Below are positions 37,232 to 49,182 of a DNA stretch of 64,000 nt, piece by piece. Below the pieces are notes generated by a model. That model worked only from the letters and a program-made list of their open reading frames with translations, was not told the DNA's origin and did no database searches. A program made the translations under genes and the position numbers. The stretch is from Stichopus chloronotus (taxonomy: Eukaryota; Echinodermata; Holothuroidea; Aspidochirotida; Stichopodidae), in the NCBI GenBank assembly GCA_021234535.1, contig CM037843.1, positions 3,924,820 to 3,988,819 on the forward strand, in the 5' to 3' direction. Each line of letters starts with the position of its first letter. The stretch's first letter is position 1.

Positions 37232-37333
37232 GCAATTGACTCTAACCGTAGACTACAAACTTCGCTGGAACGGTCACAAGCGTCCCAGCAAACTCAACGT
37301 ATTCGCGAACAAGAAAACAGTGATACAAACGTA
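37232..37333 (+). CDS. Candidate internal exon (102 nt, phase 0-0), coiled-coil-like
   Basis: Bounded by CACAG on the left and by GTAAGTA on the right, this 102-base block is open in one frame and is exactly 34 codons, so both flanking introns would be phase 0. The peptide is rich in Gln, Arg, Ser and Glu (it contains RLQTSLERSQASQQ) and resembles coiled-coil or linker sequence. An in-frame ATG at 37220-37222, just outside the acceptor, could instead make it the first coding exon. The pyrimidine tract before the acceptor is weak. No family is recognised. Confidence 0.3.
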
Positions 37334-37335
37334 GT

Positions 37336-38752
37336 AAGTACTGTACGTAACGAGCTTGAACATACCCCAAATGAAACCATTTCATACCGGACTCTTTTAA
37401 TTTCGACGTCGAACATTTCCCGGAAAGGTTTCAATATGACGATAGGGATCACCTGACGTCGACATACATAAATATCTGGAAATAGACTGTTTAGGTGAAC
37501 CGATATGATGCAAACTGTTTTCTTAGATTTGAAAAAAAAATGATATAGGTTAAGATACAGTTGATTTCACTTACCGATTTTGAACTTCTTATCTTCCTTC
37601 AACAGTCAGGTCACACTCTTTTATACGAATTTGATGTAAGACTGCATGCAGGTAAAATATCCTCGCTGCCCACTTCCTGTCAGATAGAAATGATTATTTT
37701 ACTTTGTCCACACCTGAACGGTTGGTGTATGTTCAAAACGCCCATTGGGCTTACCTTCACTTTCCATATGACATTTAGGCCCTACATTATTATTAGTCTA
37801 AAGGGTTAAATATAGCAGTCTGTTGTGAGACGAAATGTTCAATGTACAGGCCGAAAATATTCATTCTTCTGTTTGTTTGGAAAGTTAGGCATCCGGAAGA
37901 GAAAACAAAAGCCGGTTCTTGACCCTATTCACAGTTTGTGTGAAAGGACTCACAGAAAAGAAAGGACCCCCCCGCGGCGATGCTACATCTGTTTTTGACC
38001 CTACAGGACTGACCACGAGAATTGATACAACTTAAAAAAAAGTCCGTCTCCCAGCATGTCCTTAAAATCTAGGAGAATTTAATAACATTTCATGTTTACT
38101 ATATTTTATGGACACTCAGTTTTGATAATCAAGACACGCGTGAGGTGTTTCCTATGTTTTCCTTCAGTTATCTGTCAACGACATTAAAATGTTTCAACAT
38201 TATTTCTCAGCTTGTTCCGTAGGTCTACTGACTGTTTGTTGCCAAAATAAAACTGGCCAGAATGTGTTTTGACATGATATGGCAATTCATCTAGTAAAAA
38301 AGAAATTAAAAAAAATTGATACTTCAGGCCAAAAAAATTAAAACTTGATTATGTCAAACAGGAGCGTAGTCTGATTAGGTCTGGCTCAAATCCTATCTAT
38401 GAATGCAATTTTCCGAACATGTTGACAGTTCACTTTATCGGATTCTCGCTATCTGCCGATGGTTAACTTGACACCGAACCGTCAGACCATGTCATTAATA
38501 AATACCGAAGGTAAGTAAATATATATCCTCACTTTCCTTTATTTTCTTTTTAAATGACGTGATACCTGTTGTTTGGTTCAAGTTAACTTGTGATACCCCC
38601 CACGATTCCTAGGGGTGGAGGACGGTAAGAAAGATGGTTCAATGTCATCACTTCTAAAAATAGCAGTTTTCACTCAGCTAATGTTCAGTTGAATGGTCAT
38701 ATTTGAAAATGCGCCCGTAAGAAACACTGCCATGTTTTTCTTTCTTTTTTTT

Positions 38753-38795
<43 letters not shown>

Positions 38796-39863
38796 GTCTT
38801 TCTTTCTTTCTTTCTTTTTTTTTGCTGCTTGAGCAATTCTCCTATAATTGTGTATCAACTCGGGGAAGGAAGTCGACTGTCATTAGCGAGTATTTACACT
38901 CTTTTCTTTGCTTTCTGTGACAATGATATTACATAATACACATGCTAAAATTCAAAACTAATGATCTTGAATGTTAACGTCATGGGCAGTGAAAACGCCT
39001 GCATCTTAATAGTCTTACAACAAAGGCGAATTTTCAAATGAGACAATATTGGTCTAATAAATATCACAAAACACCCTCAGGATTATCCTTTAGTGAATTG
39101 GGCCCCTTCTGTTTTTCATTTTGATTTCTTAATAAATCGAAATGATAAAACTCTTATCCTTCGACCACTTCAATTGCAGGAAAGAAAGAAACTGATCTTT
39201 CGGTAAACACCAATTGCTAATAGCAGACCCATTTGTTTGCTCTTACCTTTTTTTGTCCCAGTATGTTGCCCCTATGTTATGTGTCGTTTGAAATTTGGAA
39301 ACTAATTTTTCTTCAAAATAAATTCACATAAAACTAAAATGACAACGATTCTTCAGAATAAAACAAAAAGGTCTGTAACTATGGTCTTTGGTTTCATTTA
39401 TTTATAGGTTACTGAAAAGCAAGGAAGTCTATACCTCCTCTTCCAGCCATGTTGAATGCATCATGAGTCCAGGGTCGTACCTCGGTTGGGTGTCTGGAAA
39501 ACTCTTTGGTATTGTATGTTTCATGGGGGTCTTGATTTTTCAGATCTGGAAAAGCAAGACCCTTGTTTTTCACCAAAATCTAAAGAAGAAGGACGGAAAA
39601 CTATAAATATCTTCGTAAACGTTTTTATAACGATTGATGATAATGATTTTAAAGGGGGTCTTAGTTTTCCAGGTCTTAGGTCTGACGGTGCTTTTCCAGG
39701 CCTTAGTTTCCAGATACCCTAGCTTGTCTCGTATCTTTAGAGGGTGGGGGGGGGGGTGATGGTAAAACTTCCGTACGTCTGGATGTTATTTACCAACTGA
39801 GTGACGACACCAACACGACAGTTTCAGAAAAAAAAGCATTGAGGGGGAGACTGAGTGAAGGTA
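37336..39863. other. No gene seen; intron-like DNA
   Basis: Unique sequence apart from the TTTC array listed next. A 23-base AG...GT block at 39181-39203 was noticed; its phases would connect the 37232 and 48523 exons, but it is too short to call. Confidence 0.5.
38735..38823. repeat. (TTTC)n microsatellite
   Basis: Nearly 90 bases of TTTC repeat with minor interruptions. It creates a Phe/Leu/Ser repeat frame that is not a gene. Confidence 0.95.
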
Positions 39864-39960
39864 AGAGTATCTAAGCGGAACGCCACCACTGGTTGGCGCG
39901 AGCTTTCAAGAAAGTACCCCCAGATGGCAGAAATGACCTCGGGTGACCTCGAGCAGCATG
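39864..39960. repeat. Dispersed repeat family 4, fragment A
   Basis: Shares GGAACGCCACCA and GTTGGCGC-GAGC-TTCAAGAAA-like words with the segment at 46128-46320 and more weakly with 41775-41965. Degenerate; class unknown. Confidence 0.5.
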
Positions 39961-39964
39961 TACG

Positions 39965-41774
39965 GTAACCGACCAGCCTTAAAATAGGAGGTTTGTCTGC
40001 AATTTAAAAAAAAAAACTATCTAAAATTGTGACACAAGAGAATTTCCAACCTCTCACGAAAAGATGAGAAACGTCTCACGAAAAGTGATTCAAAATCCTC
40101 AACGAAATTTCGAAAAAAAAATCATCTTTCGTCGGTTAGGCAGAAGGTGAACGCGAATAGAATGTAAACAAAGATTACTCGGGCAACACACAGAGTCTAT
40201 GGTAATGATGGGGTGGGGACACATATTACCTGTACGTCATTGCTACGACATATGAAGTGCCTACCCAGGTTTTTTCAACATGGGCTGGGGGGAGGGTCTG
40301 CATGGTGTGAGGGTGCAGATCTTTTGCTCGTTCCGCAGGACAGGTCGATCACAAGAAAATTCATTTGCGTAAATACCAAACTCCTATACCTACAGCGTAG
40401 GGACACTTGTCCAGCATTGAATTTTGCAAAAATGCAAATTTGCATCTAGTATCATTTGAAGATGGCACAAATGAAATGTGTGCGAGGAAGAAGAGGTTCT
40501 GCTACTGAATTTTGTCTTTTAGTTTGAGTCATGCTATAGTAAATCACCATGGAGCTATTGAAATTACAAACTGGTATCTTACTTCATTTTAGTAGCTTAA
40601 TGTACACCTCAATCAAACCGTCTGATCCCAGCTCCCGAACTTCTTAATCCACATTCACAGAGTCTAACATTGTTCCAGGGAGTCAGACTTTGTTAAGAAG
40701 TTATATTTTCCCTATATCTATTTCAAAACTTTAGACTTGATAGCTGAACGCACATATAACGCCTGAGAATTTGTTAGAATAAATTCACTGATTAGGCAGA
40801 CCGACAGGCCAGGCCTAGCGTTAGCGGAGGCTACCATAATCCTCGTTTAATTACGTTCACAATAAGGCGTTGAGCATCATTTAATTAGACCTAGCTGATA
40901 CTACTCATAATTTGACAGACCGCTTAGCAAGATCACGATACGCTTGTCAAAACTATATGTTCTGAAACTTGAAGTTACTTTCTTGTGAAGCACGATTAAT
41001 TGCTCCTATTAGTAAATGTAACGTTACAACCAATCCTATACATTTGTTCTTAGCAAGATGGGTCTTTTTCTGGGAGGTATACATGGGCAAAGAGACTACT
41101 TCAAGTACGCAACGCAACAAAATGTTAAATTACCCTACATTGGTGGGCCCAGGCCTTCAGATACTAAACTTAGTTAGACCCTCAGTTACAGACAGTGAAT
41201 TACCCCTCCGTAAATCCCTAATTGAGGTAGGCCTAGGCCTAAGTCTGCCTAGGCCTATAGGCCTGGGATGGTTCTTGATGTCAATAGTTCGTATAGGGTA
41301 GTTGTAAGGATAGCCAAGATCAACAGAAATATCTCATAGGCAGTATGCCAGTATCAGCCTAAGTTTGGCCTGGGTTAGCTTAACATAAGAAATAACCAAA
41401 AGAGTTAAATTATAGGCCTAGATTAGCATATGGGCCTATGAAATTAGGGGCAGACTGACCGCTAACTGCAGACTGTTTACTTGTCACCTCTGATGCTTGC
41501 TCAGTAAACGACTGTGTACTAGCTTAACAGGGAACGCTCATGGAATATGTCTTAAAATCGTTTTTGGTAAATTTCACTTTTAAGGCAGAAATTCTTTCTA
41601 TCATCTACACTGAAAATCAATGTTGTTACATCACAAAATAGTAAGATAGGCAAATCATTATTGCATGAAGCAATCTTTAAGCAGAGATCATGCTGACAGT
41701 GATGTCCCTTACAACAAGCGACTGATGTTGGTCTAAACGAGTTTCTAATCCAGATAATTCGCCATTTTGACGTT
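39965..41774. other. No gene seen; AGGCCTA-rich patch
   Basis: Around 41226-41272 the word AGGCCTA or TAGGCCT occurs five or six times in 46 bases. A 110-codon frame across it (40969-41301) has no domain. Elsewhere unique sequence. Confidence 0.5.
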
Positions 41775-41965
41775 AGCATCTACCACAATGAATTATCTTC
41801 TAAGGATTTGTCTAAGAGCAGCGATACCATGAGTTGGCGAAGAGCGTACAAGGAAATGTTTGACCTTACAAACTCCCCACTTTCCGAGTGTCCTGGGCTG
41901 TATGTACCCAGCTTTGAAATGGGGATCTCGTTTGCAATTCCTCAATTAGTAAGAAAAGGATCATT
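41775..41965. repeat. Dispersed repeat family 4, fragment B
   Basis: Aligns with 46105-46320 through GAATTATCTT, AGTTGGCG-AGAGCGTACAAG, AAACT(C/T)CCCAC, GGGATCTC and TTGCAATT-CTCAA. It directly precedes the tandem block that follows, so it may be one end of the same larger repeat. Confidence 0.55.
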
Positions 41966-42079
41966 CTATTAAAAAATGGTAACGATTTGGATTGCTCATT
42001 TCTAGAAATTTCATGCTGTTGCAATTTCAAGAAAAAATAATTCGACAGTTATTACTTTCTAATGATAACGGTTTTTCTT

Positions 42080-42905
42080 TGAGAAATTTTCAACTATCAG
42101 GTGATCTTAGACAAAATCTGGTGCAATCTTGAGTATATATTGCAGTTAGTTTTACAGCTATAGAACTTGTAAATGATAGCCACCTTTATGAGAAAAAAAA
42201 ACTGTCATACAATAGTCTTTTGGTAGGTAAGGGAAAGCACGAGGTGATTGTTTGCCGGGGAGATTGTTGTAGGCGAGGAGGTGACAGCATCCACCTTTTT
42301 TTAGAAATTTTTCAATTACCAGGTAACCTTAGACGAAATCTGGTGTAATATTTTGGATCTATTGCACTATTTGTTCCCCAGAAATTATAGTTCCAGAAAA
42401 GTTATTCCAACAATTTTTACTCTCTGATTACAGTTACAACTTTTGTAAATAATAGCCACCGTGATGAGAAAAAAAAAGTCATACAATAGTAGTTTGATCG
42501 GTGGTGGAAACATGAGATCAGTAATGGTTTGCCTGGGAGAGGGTTGTAAGCGTAGATGTGTCCCCATCCCCTTTATGATAAATTTTTCAATTACCATTCA
42601 ATCCTAGACCCAAATGTGGTGCAACAGTTTACATCTTTTATGTCTTGAAATATGCTGCTAGACTGATATACGAAAAATTCAAATTGGTACTTCAAATTTT
42701 CCGACTATCGCCACTTCTAGACTGAAATATGAGAAATTCAAATGATTTTTCATATTTGTTGAGAAAATTTTTACTTACCATTTAAACTTAGACACAATTT
42801 AGTGCAATATTTGGCACATTTCTATGTCATGAAATGTTCTAGACTGAGACATGAAAACTTACAACTGGTATTTCAAATTTTCCGACTTTCGTCGCTCTGA
42901 GTCTC
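42080..42905. repeat. Degenerate tandem block, four units
   Basis: A landmark of the form TTTTTCAATTACCAGGTAACC, then a TTAGAC-AAATCTGGTGCAAT-like core, recurs at about 42088, 42308, 42583 and 42767 (spacings about 220, 275 and 184). Units 1-2 also share TGTCATACAATAGT and GTTTGCC(G/T)GGGAGA. Units 3-4 share TTCAAATTTTCCGACT and AGACTGA-ATA(T/C)GA. Several frames cross it but none is sustained through the units. Confidence 0.7.
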
Positions 42906-42909
42906 TGAC

Positions 42910-44815
42910 ATTTTTTTTTTGGGGGGGGGGAGGGGAGGGGGGACCTGGACGGTCCTGTTATCGTCAACTTATTGAATTGTGCTACGACTGATTGACGTAA
43001 TGCAGGGGTCAACATAATATGTGTTAAATGTGTGGTAGGCAAAACAACCTCTCCGGATGAATTTGAAAGGCGGTAGAGCCATTTCCAAATACATGGCCAG
43101 TGGTCTGCTCGATTTTAATAATTATATGCATGGTACGCCACTATTTGACCTATGTTTAGAAAAACAAACAAATAAAAAACAAACAACAAACTGGGGGAAT
43201 CAATGAACATCACAACATTGCTGAGCCTTAATTTACATTATATATAATTGTATACATCAGTCAAGTCAGGACTTTTTACAATGTTAAATGAGAGACTAAC
43301 ATATGGAGAACACAATAACCAAATTTCATTTAAATATGTCATATACTTTCCAAGATATTTGCAATTTGAATATTCATAAAAAAATAATCTGGAAGCTGCC
43401 AGTTGAGATTGTGATGATATAACCTGACCACATATGATTGAAAAGCTTTTGTCTTTTACATTTCATTGTCAATATACTTTTAACAGTTATGCATAGATTC
43501 AAATCAGAGTATTAATGATTTGATTATTGCGTGATACTTCAATTCATAAAGTGTACAAGCGTGTATGGATTTATAGATATTATACAGAAAACAAAGAAAT
43601 ACATTAAAATTCCTACTGACAGTGTTTACGTGACATCATAGTTTCGACTTACTCAAGTGGATTTACATTCAACTTAGGCAAAAATGGCAGCACCCTTCTC
43701 TGAATTTCAAAAGTGTGTAACTTGGATAGGAAACAATATTCCTAAACGAAACTTTGAGACGATTTTTATCAAACACTTCTCCTTCATTTTCATAACTAAT
43801 TCCCAGGTTTTCCTTTTCCTGTAAACGTAGACAATAACATAACACTGAGGTATTACATGTTTTTTTTTTCAAAAATGCATTTATTAATTCCCTGTCGGTC
43901 AAGATTATCTATTTTTCATTGATTAAAAATAACGTTAAAAATAAGACAATGGAAGGAAAAAAATTACAAACCTCCCAAAACAAAATTATTGCTGTTGCCA
44001 GGGAAACCAAAAGAAAAGCGATTGCTATCACAGAAGTTTTTATTTATTTTTTTTAAGTGCCGTCCTGGCCGCATTTGAAGGCAAGCCCACATTTTAGCTA
44101 CAAACCGTCAAATTCGAAACAAGTGGTTACTGTGTACTGTTCAGATATAGAGGAAAGGAAAAATCTTTTGTTAAATGTGGGTGAGCGGAGACTATATGAT
44201 CATGCACTGTCCATAAGTGAACCAACCAACCAACACTGAGTGAGCTATATTTTCTACAAGGATTGATTTTGTCTCTTTTGCAATCATCTTTTGGCAACTC
44301 GCTGTCTTGTCTTTTTCTCCTAAATTCCTGCAGTCGGAAATGAATTCTGTCGTATCTCCAACATCTGTTTTTGCTTACTGGAGTTAATAATCATTTTCAT
44401 TCGTGGATGACACTGAGTAATGTTTAATTTCAGGAATCATAATGATGACCTATAGGTGTGAGGAGGAAGCAAAAGGAACAAACTGTTTGAAACAAATATT
44501 AAATACAAAACTGTCAAGCTCGTGGAGAAGTGTTAACACGTGACATATCTTCCTGATTGGGAGAAGTCTGAAATTTTTAATAAAAAAAAAGAAAATGTAT
44601 AGAAGGAAAAGAAAATAGAGAGGAAGGAAGACGAGAAAAAGACAAGAAAAGAAACCTCCCCCGTGTGCTTGTTGAGTCTCTTTACCGATCTCTTCTTTTG
44701 TATAAAAAACTCAATAAACTCCTCCCTAAATGTTATCATATCGAATGACGAACAATAACTATCAAGAAATAGATTTAGCTGGATCAAGTTTCGAAACAAA
44801 TAAACAACAGACCAC
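42910..44815. other. No gene seen
   Basis: G-rich run at about 42919-42942 and otherwise unique AT-rich DNA. No supported exon. Confidence 0.55.
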
Positions 44816-45044
44816 ATGTTTAGGCGATCGCTCAGGAAGATAATAAGTTCGATCGGCTTGAATTTCAAGTTTCAGATCTCCGCATTACATCAACCGAGAG
44901 CCGTCTTTTACTCTTCTCAAAATCGAGAGACGCCTTCAAGAACAAAACTTCCTCGATCGTATAAGAGAGTAGTATGTAGGCTCGACATAAAACGAAGAGG
45001 AAAATGTGCATTTTTTTTGACATTTGATAAGCTATTAAAGAAAG
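44816..45044 (+). CDS. Candidate first exon of a two-exon ORF
   Basis: An ATG at 44816-44818 opens 76 codons and one extra base up to a consensus donor, AAAG followed by GTAAGC (GT at 45045-45046). The peptide is basic (many Arg and Lys), with no signal sequence or recognised domain. Joining it in phase 1 to the acceptor at 45342 gives an 88-residue product. The region is somewhat richer in CpG than its flanks. Chance is a real alternative, and a frame on the other strand overlaps its first 50 bases. Confidence 0.2.
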
Positions 45045-45341
45045 GTAAGCATTTTACACACTAACCTCTTCTGTGCTTCCTTCAAATCATGGAGCGTATA
45101 GTTCTATGTTCAAATGTACAATAGACACTATCTTTGGTGAAAGGTACGAATTAAATTGCTGGACTACAGAAGACCCCACCTGCAAAGTGTTTCTTAATCG
45201 ACAGAAAAAAAAACAGTTTAAATATGAAATTCCTTCCGTAAGATAGTGGGACAAGAACCGAAGTAAAATGTTTCTCGGCAATTGAGGAGAATTGCGTTAG
45301 AAAGATTTTGTTGTTTGTAATCATTTCTACTCATTTTATAG

Positions 45342-45379
45342 TTGGAGATGAGAGCGACTGTGCAGAATGTTGCAAGTGA
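45342..45379 (+). CDS. Candidate second exon of the 44816 ORF
   Basis: A T-rich tract ending in TTTTATAG (AG at 45340-45341) precedes TTGGAGATGAGAG. With one base carried over from the 45044 donor, the frame reads 12 further codons with three Cys and acidic residues, then TGA at 45377-45379. The intron would be 297 bp. In another frame the same block stays open for 38 codons with a hydrophobic segment, so the frame choice rests only on the proposed join. Confidence 0.18.
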
Positions 45380-46104
45380 TGTCTTCCTCATGATTGCGAC
45401 CTTTCTCCTTGGAACGCTTTCAACCGCTTTTAACCTGAGAGAGAAACATATATCGTAATGATGTGACGGAGAAAGTATACATTTGACATTTTACAAGATT
45501 ATTACTACAGATTTTATCATGTCAGAAAGAATGAATAACTTCATTTCTCAGTCTGTGTGTTTGAATAATAAGATGAAAAGAAACGAGAAAGAATTAATAA
45601 AAAGTCTTCCACTTCCCTGAAAAAAAGAGACCTATTGTTGCTGATCGAAACAGGTAGATGTTATTAAGCTGAAACTATGTGAAAGCTTTTCATTCATTGT
45701 GGTTATGTGCAGCACTTGATTCCATGACTGGTTCGATGTTTTGCTTGTACATGCAGTTGGGGGAGCTAGCAGCTTCAGTCAGAGGGAGCGAGAATAGATT
45801 TTCGGGGCGCTGTATGATATTTAAGGGGGGGGGGGGGGGTTAGTGCCGACAGAACTATCAGGATTCCTATGTAGACAGGGTAACGATTTTACTAAGTGGC
45901 CATTTTGCCTCCAACTGCGCGAACATTGTATGTACGTGCTTGGAGGTTTGTCAAACGTTGAAACGTGTAAACTGAACTTATTCAGTGAAAACAAACATGC
46001 AAAACGGCAATTATATTGGTTGTCATGTCTCAAAAAGGACAAAAAAGATCGTACAGTTAGAGGCAAAATGGCGTCAAGTAACCAGTTGTCGAAACCCTCT
46101 CTAT
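45380..46104. other. No gene seen
   Basis: Unique AT-rich DNA with a G run at about 45825-45838. Overlapping frames on both strands near 45821-46130 have no motif. Confidence 0.55.
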
Positions 46105-46320
46105 ATCAAAACAACAAAGAATTATCTTAGGGACTATCTAAGTGGAACGCCACCATCAGTTGGCGCTGAGCGTACAAGAAAATTTTGGCTTTTCAAACTT
46201 CCCACATGGCCGGAACTGCATTTCCTGAATGTTACAAGCTGCATATGCAAAGTCTTAAAACAGGGATCTCATGAGTGCTTGCAATTTCTCAAATTAACGA
46301 GAGCAAAATAAGCCTATGAA
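46105..46320. repeat. Dispersed repeat family 4, fragment C
   Basis: The best-preserved copy in the window. It shares GGAACGCCACCA with fragment A, and GAATTATCTTAG, GAGCGTACAAG, GGGATCTCATG-like and TTGCAATTTCTCAA words with fragment B. No inverted termini seen. Confidence 0.55.
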
Positions 46321-46630
46321 AATGCTAATGCATATGAGATGGGTTGAGTTGATGGAAGAATCATAATTTATGCATCCTCTTTCAATTATTCTTGGAGCAC
46401 TTGCCAAATATTTGGGTGAAGATGACTTGTATTTAATCCAACTCTCTTTTCCGTGGGCAGTGGAGTGACAGGGATTGCTTGCAAGGAGGAGGTCAAGAGA
46501 CTCGAAGTGCGCCACTACGAGTGTAGCTAGATTTGTAGTTTTTTTTTTTCGGGGGAGGGGGGTGGGACATGGATGAGGCAACATCAACGAGTGTGATACC
46601 GTGTGATGCGGCCACAGCATGCTCCTGTTG

Positions 46631-46872
46631 CATTGGCGCAGACAGAATTTTTCATTAGGGGTGAACTGAGAACTGATGGAAGGCTATCTAGCAAGAAAGC
46701 GCCAGAAAAAGTTATTTTTAATATTTTCTTGGACGAAAAATTAATCTCATTTGGGTTTTTTCTCTCTATAATATCTGATCAAATTTGCACATTTCACGAT
46801 GGGGGTGGGGAGTGGGGGAGGGGAGGGGAGGGTGACCGTCCCCTAAACACCCATATCGTAGCTCCGCCACTG
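46631..46872. mobile_element. Degenerate hAT-like miniature element
   Basis: It begins CATTGGCGCAGACAG and ends CGTAGCTCCGCCACTG; the inverse of that end is CAGTGGCGGAGC, so the termini are inverted copies of a CAGTGGCG-type hAT end. An 8-bp target duplication cannot be recognised. The interior has a G-rich run at 46801-46830 and no ORF worth crediting. Confidence 0.5.
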
Positions 46873-48369
46873 TGTACACGGAAACACAAAAATGTTTATG
46901 TTTACCAAGACTAACTGGAGTAGCAAACGCCACTGAATCTCAATACTTCTGGTTGTTTAATGTTCCTTTGTAAGGATGGTCTGAATATGTTAGAAATAGT
47001 TCAGTTGCGATTGAAGAGATTAACAACGGAAAATAGAGAAGTTTGAATCTGGTTGATGTAACTGATTGAGTCTGATTGGAAAAAAATATTAGTCTTCTGC
47101 CTTTTCAGTTCATTTGCATGCTATCCCTTTTCAACAAGGTAATAAGGTATATGTATACATTTATGTCAATTAACAGTTGTTTTGAGTTTTGCGTCACCTT
47201 CTCTGTAAATGTGGGTGTCTAAACAGCTGGGATCAAAGCTTTGTTCTGAATGAGCTAATTGTGTAAGGGTTTATGAATGATATTGAACTGAAATCGCCTA
47301 ATAAATTAATGAAATACCTTTGAGCTAATTGAGCAGCATATCTTCGCTCGAACTGTTCAAGTTGGGTCTTAAAGTATTAGCAGTAATTAAATTAAATGCA
47401 CACCTGCCGTCTGACATTCTTCTTTTGTACTTCATGCTGAAGTTGGGAAGACACACAATTGAGTTGAAAACCTCAATAGCCTGCTACACTGTCCTGCTAT
47501 TACACGCTTCGGTCACACTGCAAATCAAAGCAGGAGCTTGAAAAAAACTACTGCCCAGCGCCCATCAGTCCAAACAAAAGATCGAAACATCTATAATTTA
47601 TGCAAGTACCGTGTGCGAAACGATGGGAGAAGATCTACCTTTTCCAGGTTTGAGACACTTGGTCAATAATTTTCAAAAAAGATTTATTACACGTATTGTC
47701 TTCACACCTAACCTCGTAACACTTTTGCTTACATGTAAAGAAGCATGGTGAGGAAGTTTGTTAATAGGCGTACATCTACAATAGACTGATGCACTGACAC
47801 CATTTAACAGCTGGAGTATGAGTTGAAAATTTGTCAGAGTTTGCTCCTGAAAGTCCTCGGAATATGTTATAATCACTACGTAAAACATTTCGTAAGTCCC
47901 AATTTTATATACATGAATATTCATATCCATTCCCATTGGTTTGTTTGATTTCAATTGAGTAACCGGGATTGACGGCTAGGCTTTCTTGGATATTATGAAT
48001 TTTGTAGGGCCGACAAAAATGTCGAGACAATTTTCAGCAGCAGCGTTTTTTGTGTCGAAAAGAAGCGTACATACAAGGAGTTATTCAGTACAGTTATACT
48101 GTAGGATGTGATGGTCACATACGTATACCTCGAAGTTTTCCAGTAATGTTTGGCATTAGGCAATACGACCCAGCTTCGAATTATGAAATGAAGCCAGTTT
48201 TAGGAAGTGTTAAAAACCGGAAACCACCAATTTCCGTAAGGTTTGTGTTTCTAACATATTTCACAATAAACGTCACATGTTATATACTGATATATGCTTA
48301 AAACATTTCAGCTAATAGGACTTTATAAAATGCATGGTCAAGTCGTGTACATCTTGGTAAAAAGTTGGA
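46873..48369. other. No gene seen
   Basis: Unique AT-rich sequence. Frames at 47673-47954 (minus) and 48050-48301 (+) have no domain or convincing splice sites. Confidence 0.5.
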
Positions 48370-48451
48370 TTAAATGGACACTGCAAGTAAATTTCACCTT
48401 CCATCTCAGTTTGAGATGAAAGGTGAAATCACCATCACGTGACACTTTTAA
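48370..48451. mobile_element. Short TTAA-bounded palindrome
   Basis: A near-perfect palindrome of about 40 bases (48390-48429, arms ATTTCACCTTCCATCTCA and its inverse with one mismatch) is flanked by TTAA at 48370-48373 and 48448-48451. The outer 15 bases on each side match only weakly. It may be a collapsed miniature element or a chance placement of TTAA. Confidence 0.4.
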
Positions 48452-48522
48452 CAGAACGCATCACAGTGTGGCAGTAAGTCACAGGTCTGCAGCTATCTTT
48501 TCTTTACCTTTTATCTTCGCAG

Positions 48523-48656
48523 GATGGGCCCGGTTATATTTTCGAGTAATCCACCACGAAACAAAAGAAACGGGCAGTGGGATGACAGATTCAAGGGATG
48601 GTGTAGGGGTTTGAGAAGACCCTGGCTGCCGACAGACCATGTACAAGTTCCATTTG
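48523..48656 (+). CDS. Candidate exon, basic Pro-rich peptide
   Basis: A strong acceptor (about 30 bases of T/C then CGCAG at 48518-48522) precedes 133 bases open in one frame and starting ATGGGC, up to a fair donor TTTG followed by GTAAAT (GT at 48657-48658). The 44-codon peptide is rich in Arg, Pro, Asn and Trp (it includes RFKGWCRGLRRPW) and looks disordered. Incoming phase is 2 and outgoing phase 1. Its phase fits the acceptors at 51907 and 60123. The opposite strand is also open, so frame and strand are not certain. Confidence 0.3.
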
Positions 48657-48841
48657 GTAAATCCAGTCTTTCCTCGTTACACTGTTCTTGTTTAGTTCTA
48701 ACCCCAAAGTGTCTGCAAGTTCAATATACATCAGTCTTGCTGTTCTGTCATGTCCATCCATTATTGGGTATAATTTTAACTGTTGTGGCTATTGCATTTT
48801 TGGAATTTAAGTGATGTAATGTGAAAATCCGTTACATGAAA

Positions 48842-48920
48842 GGGAAATACTTTTTGACTGGATCGTGTGGGGAATACTCTTCAATTGTCATGTGGGAATA
48901 CTCTTTGACTGTAGTGTGGG
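48842..48920. repeat. Three-unit 25-30-bp tandem repeat
   Basis: GGGAAATACTTTTTGACTGG, GGGAATACTCTTCAATTGTC and GGGAATACTCTTTGACTGTA follow one another, each ending in a GTGTG-like word. Degenerate minisatellite in the gap between two exon candidates. Confidence 0.7.
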
Positions 48921-48980
48921 TTTCAGAAAACGGAAATAACGGTATACTAAGCTAGCATTCCTGCCTTGCGAAAAAAAATT

Positions 48981-49182
48981 CTAGCCTGTATAACCGAAAG
49001 AGACCAGTTTCAATACGACAAAAGGGTGGCGTTTGTTCGTGGCAAACATTCGATCATCCATTGAATCAGTGTCTAATGAATTACTATGTACCACGATCTC
49101 ACTTGTGGCAAGGCCTTCTAGTAAGTGTAGCTGTAGAAATAGCGCCATCATTTCTTCGTCAGTCAACAAGCGTTCGGTAAAT
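48981..49182 (-). CDS. Candidate last exon, unknown acidic peptide
   Basis: On the minus strand a long T tract ending CTATCTCCAG gives a near-ideal acceptor (AG at 49184-49183). The exon then runs 67 codons to TAG at 48981. The peptide begins with a Leu- and Glu-rich helix-like part (it contains LTDEEMMALFLQLHLLEG) followed by a Ser/Asp-rich part. Incoming phase is 2. An internal GTGAGA about 75 bases in could serve as a donor and make it an internal exon of about 25 codons. No family recognised. Confidence 0.3.

Noticed and set aside
38693..38920. Phe-Leu-Ser repeat ORF
   Set aside because: Translation of the TTTC microsatellite.
39181..39203. 23-base block whose phases would link the 37232 and 48523 exons
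   Set aside because: A micro-exon of this size cannot be supported without transcript evidence.
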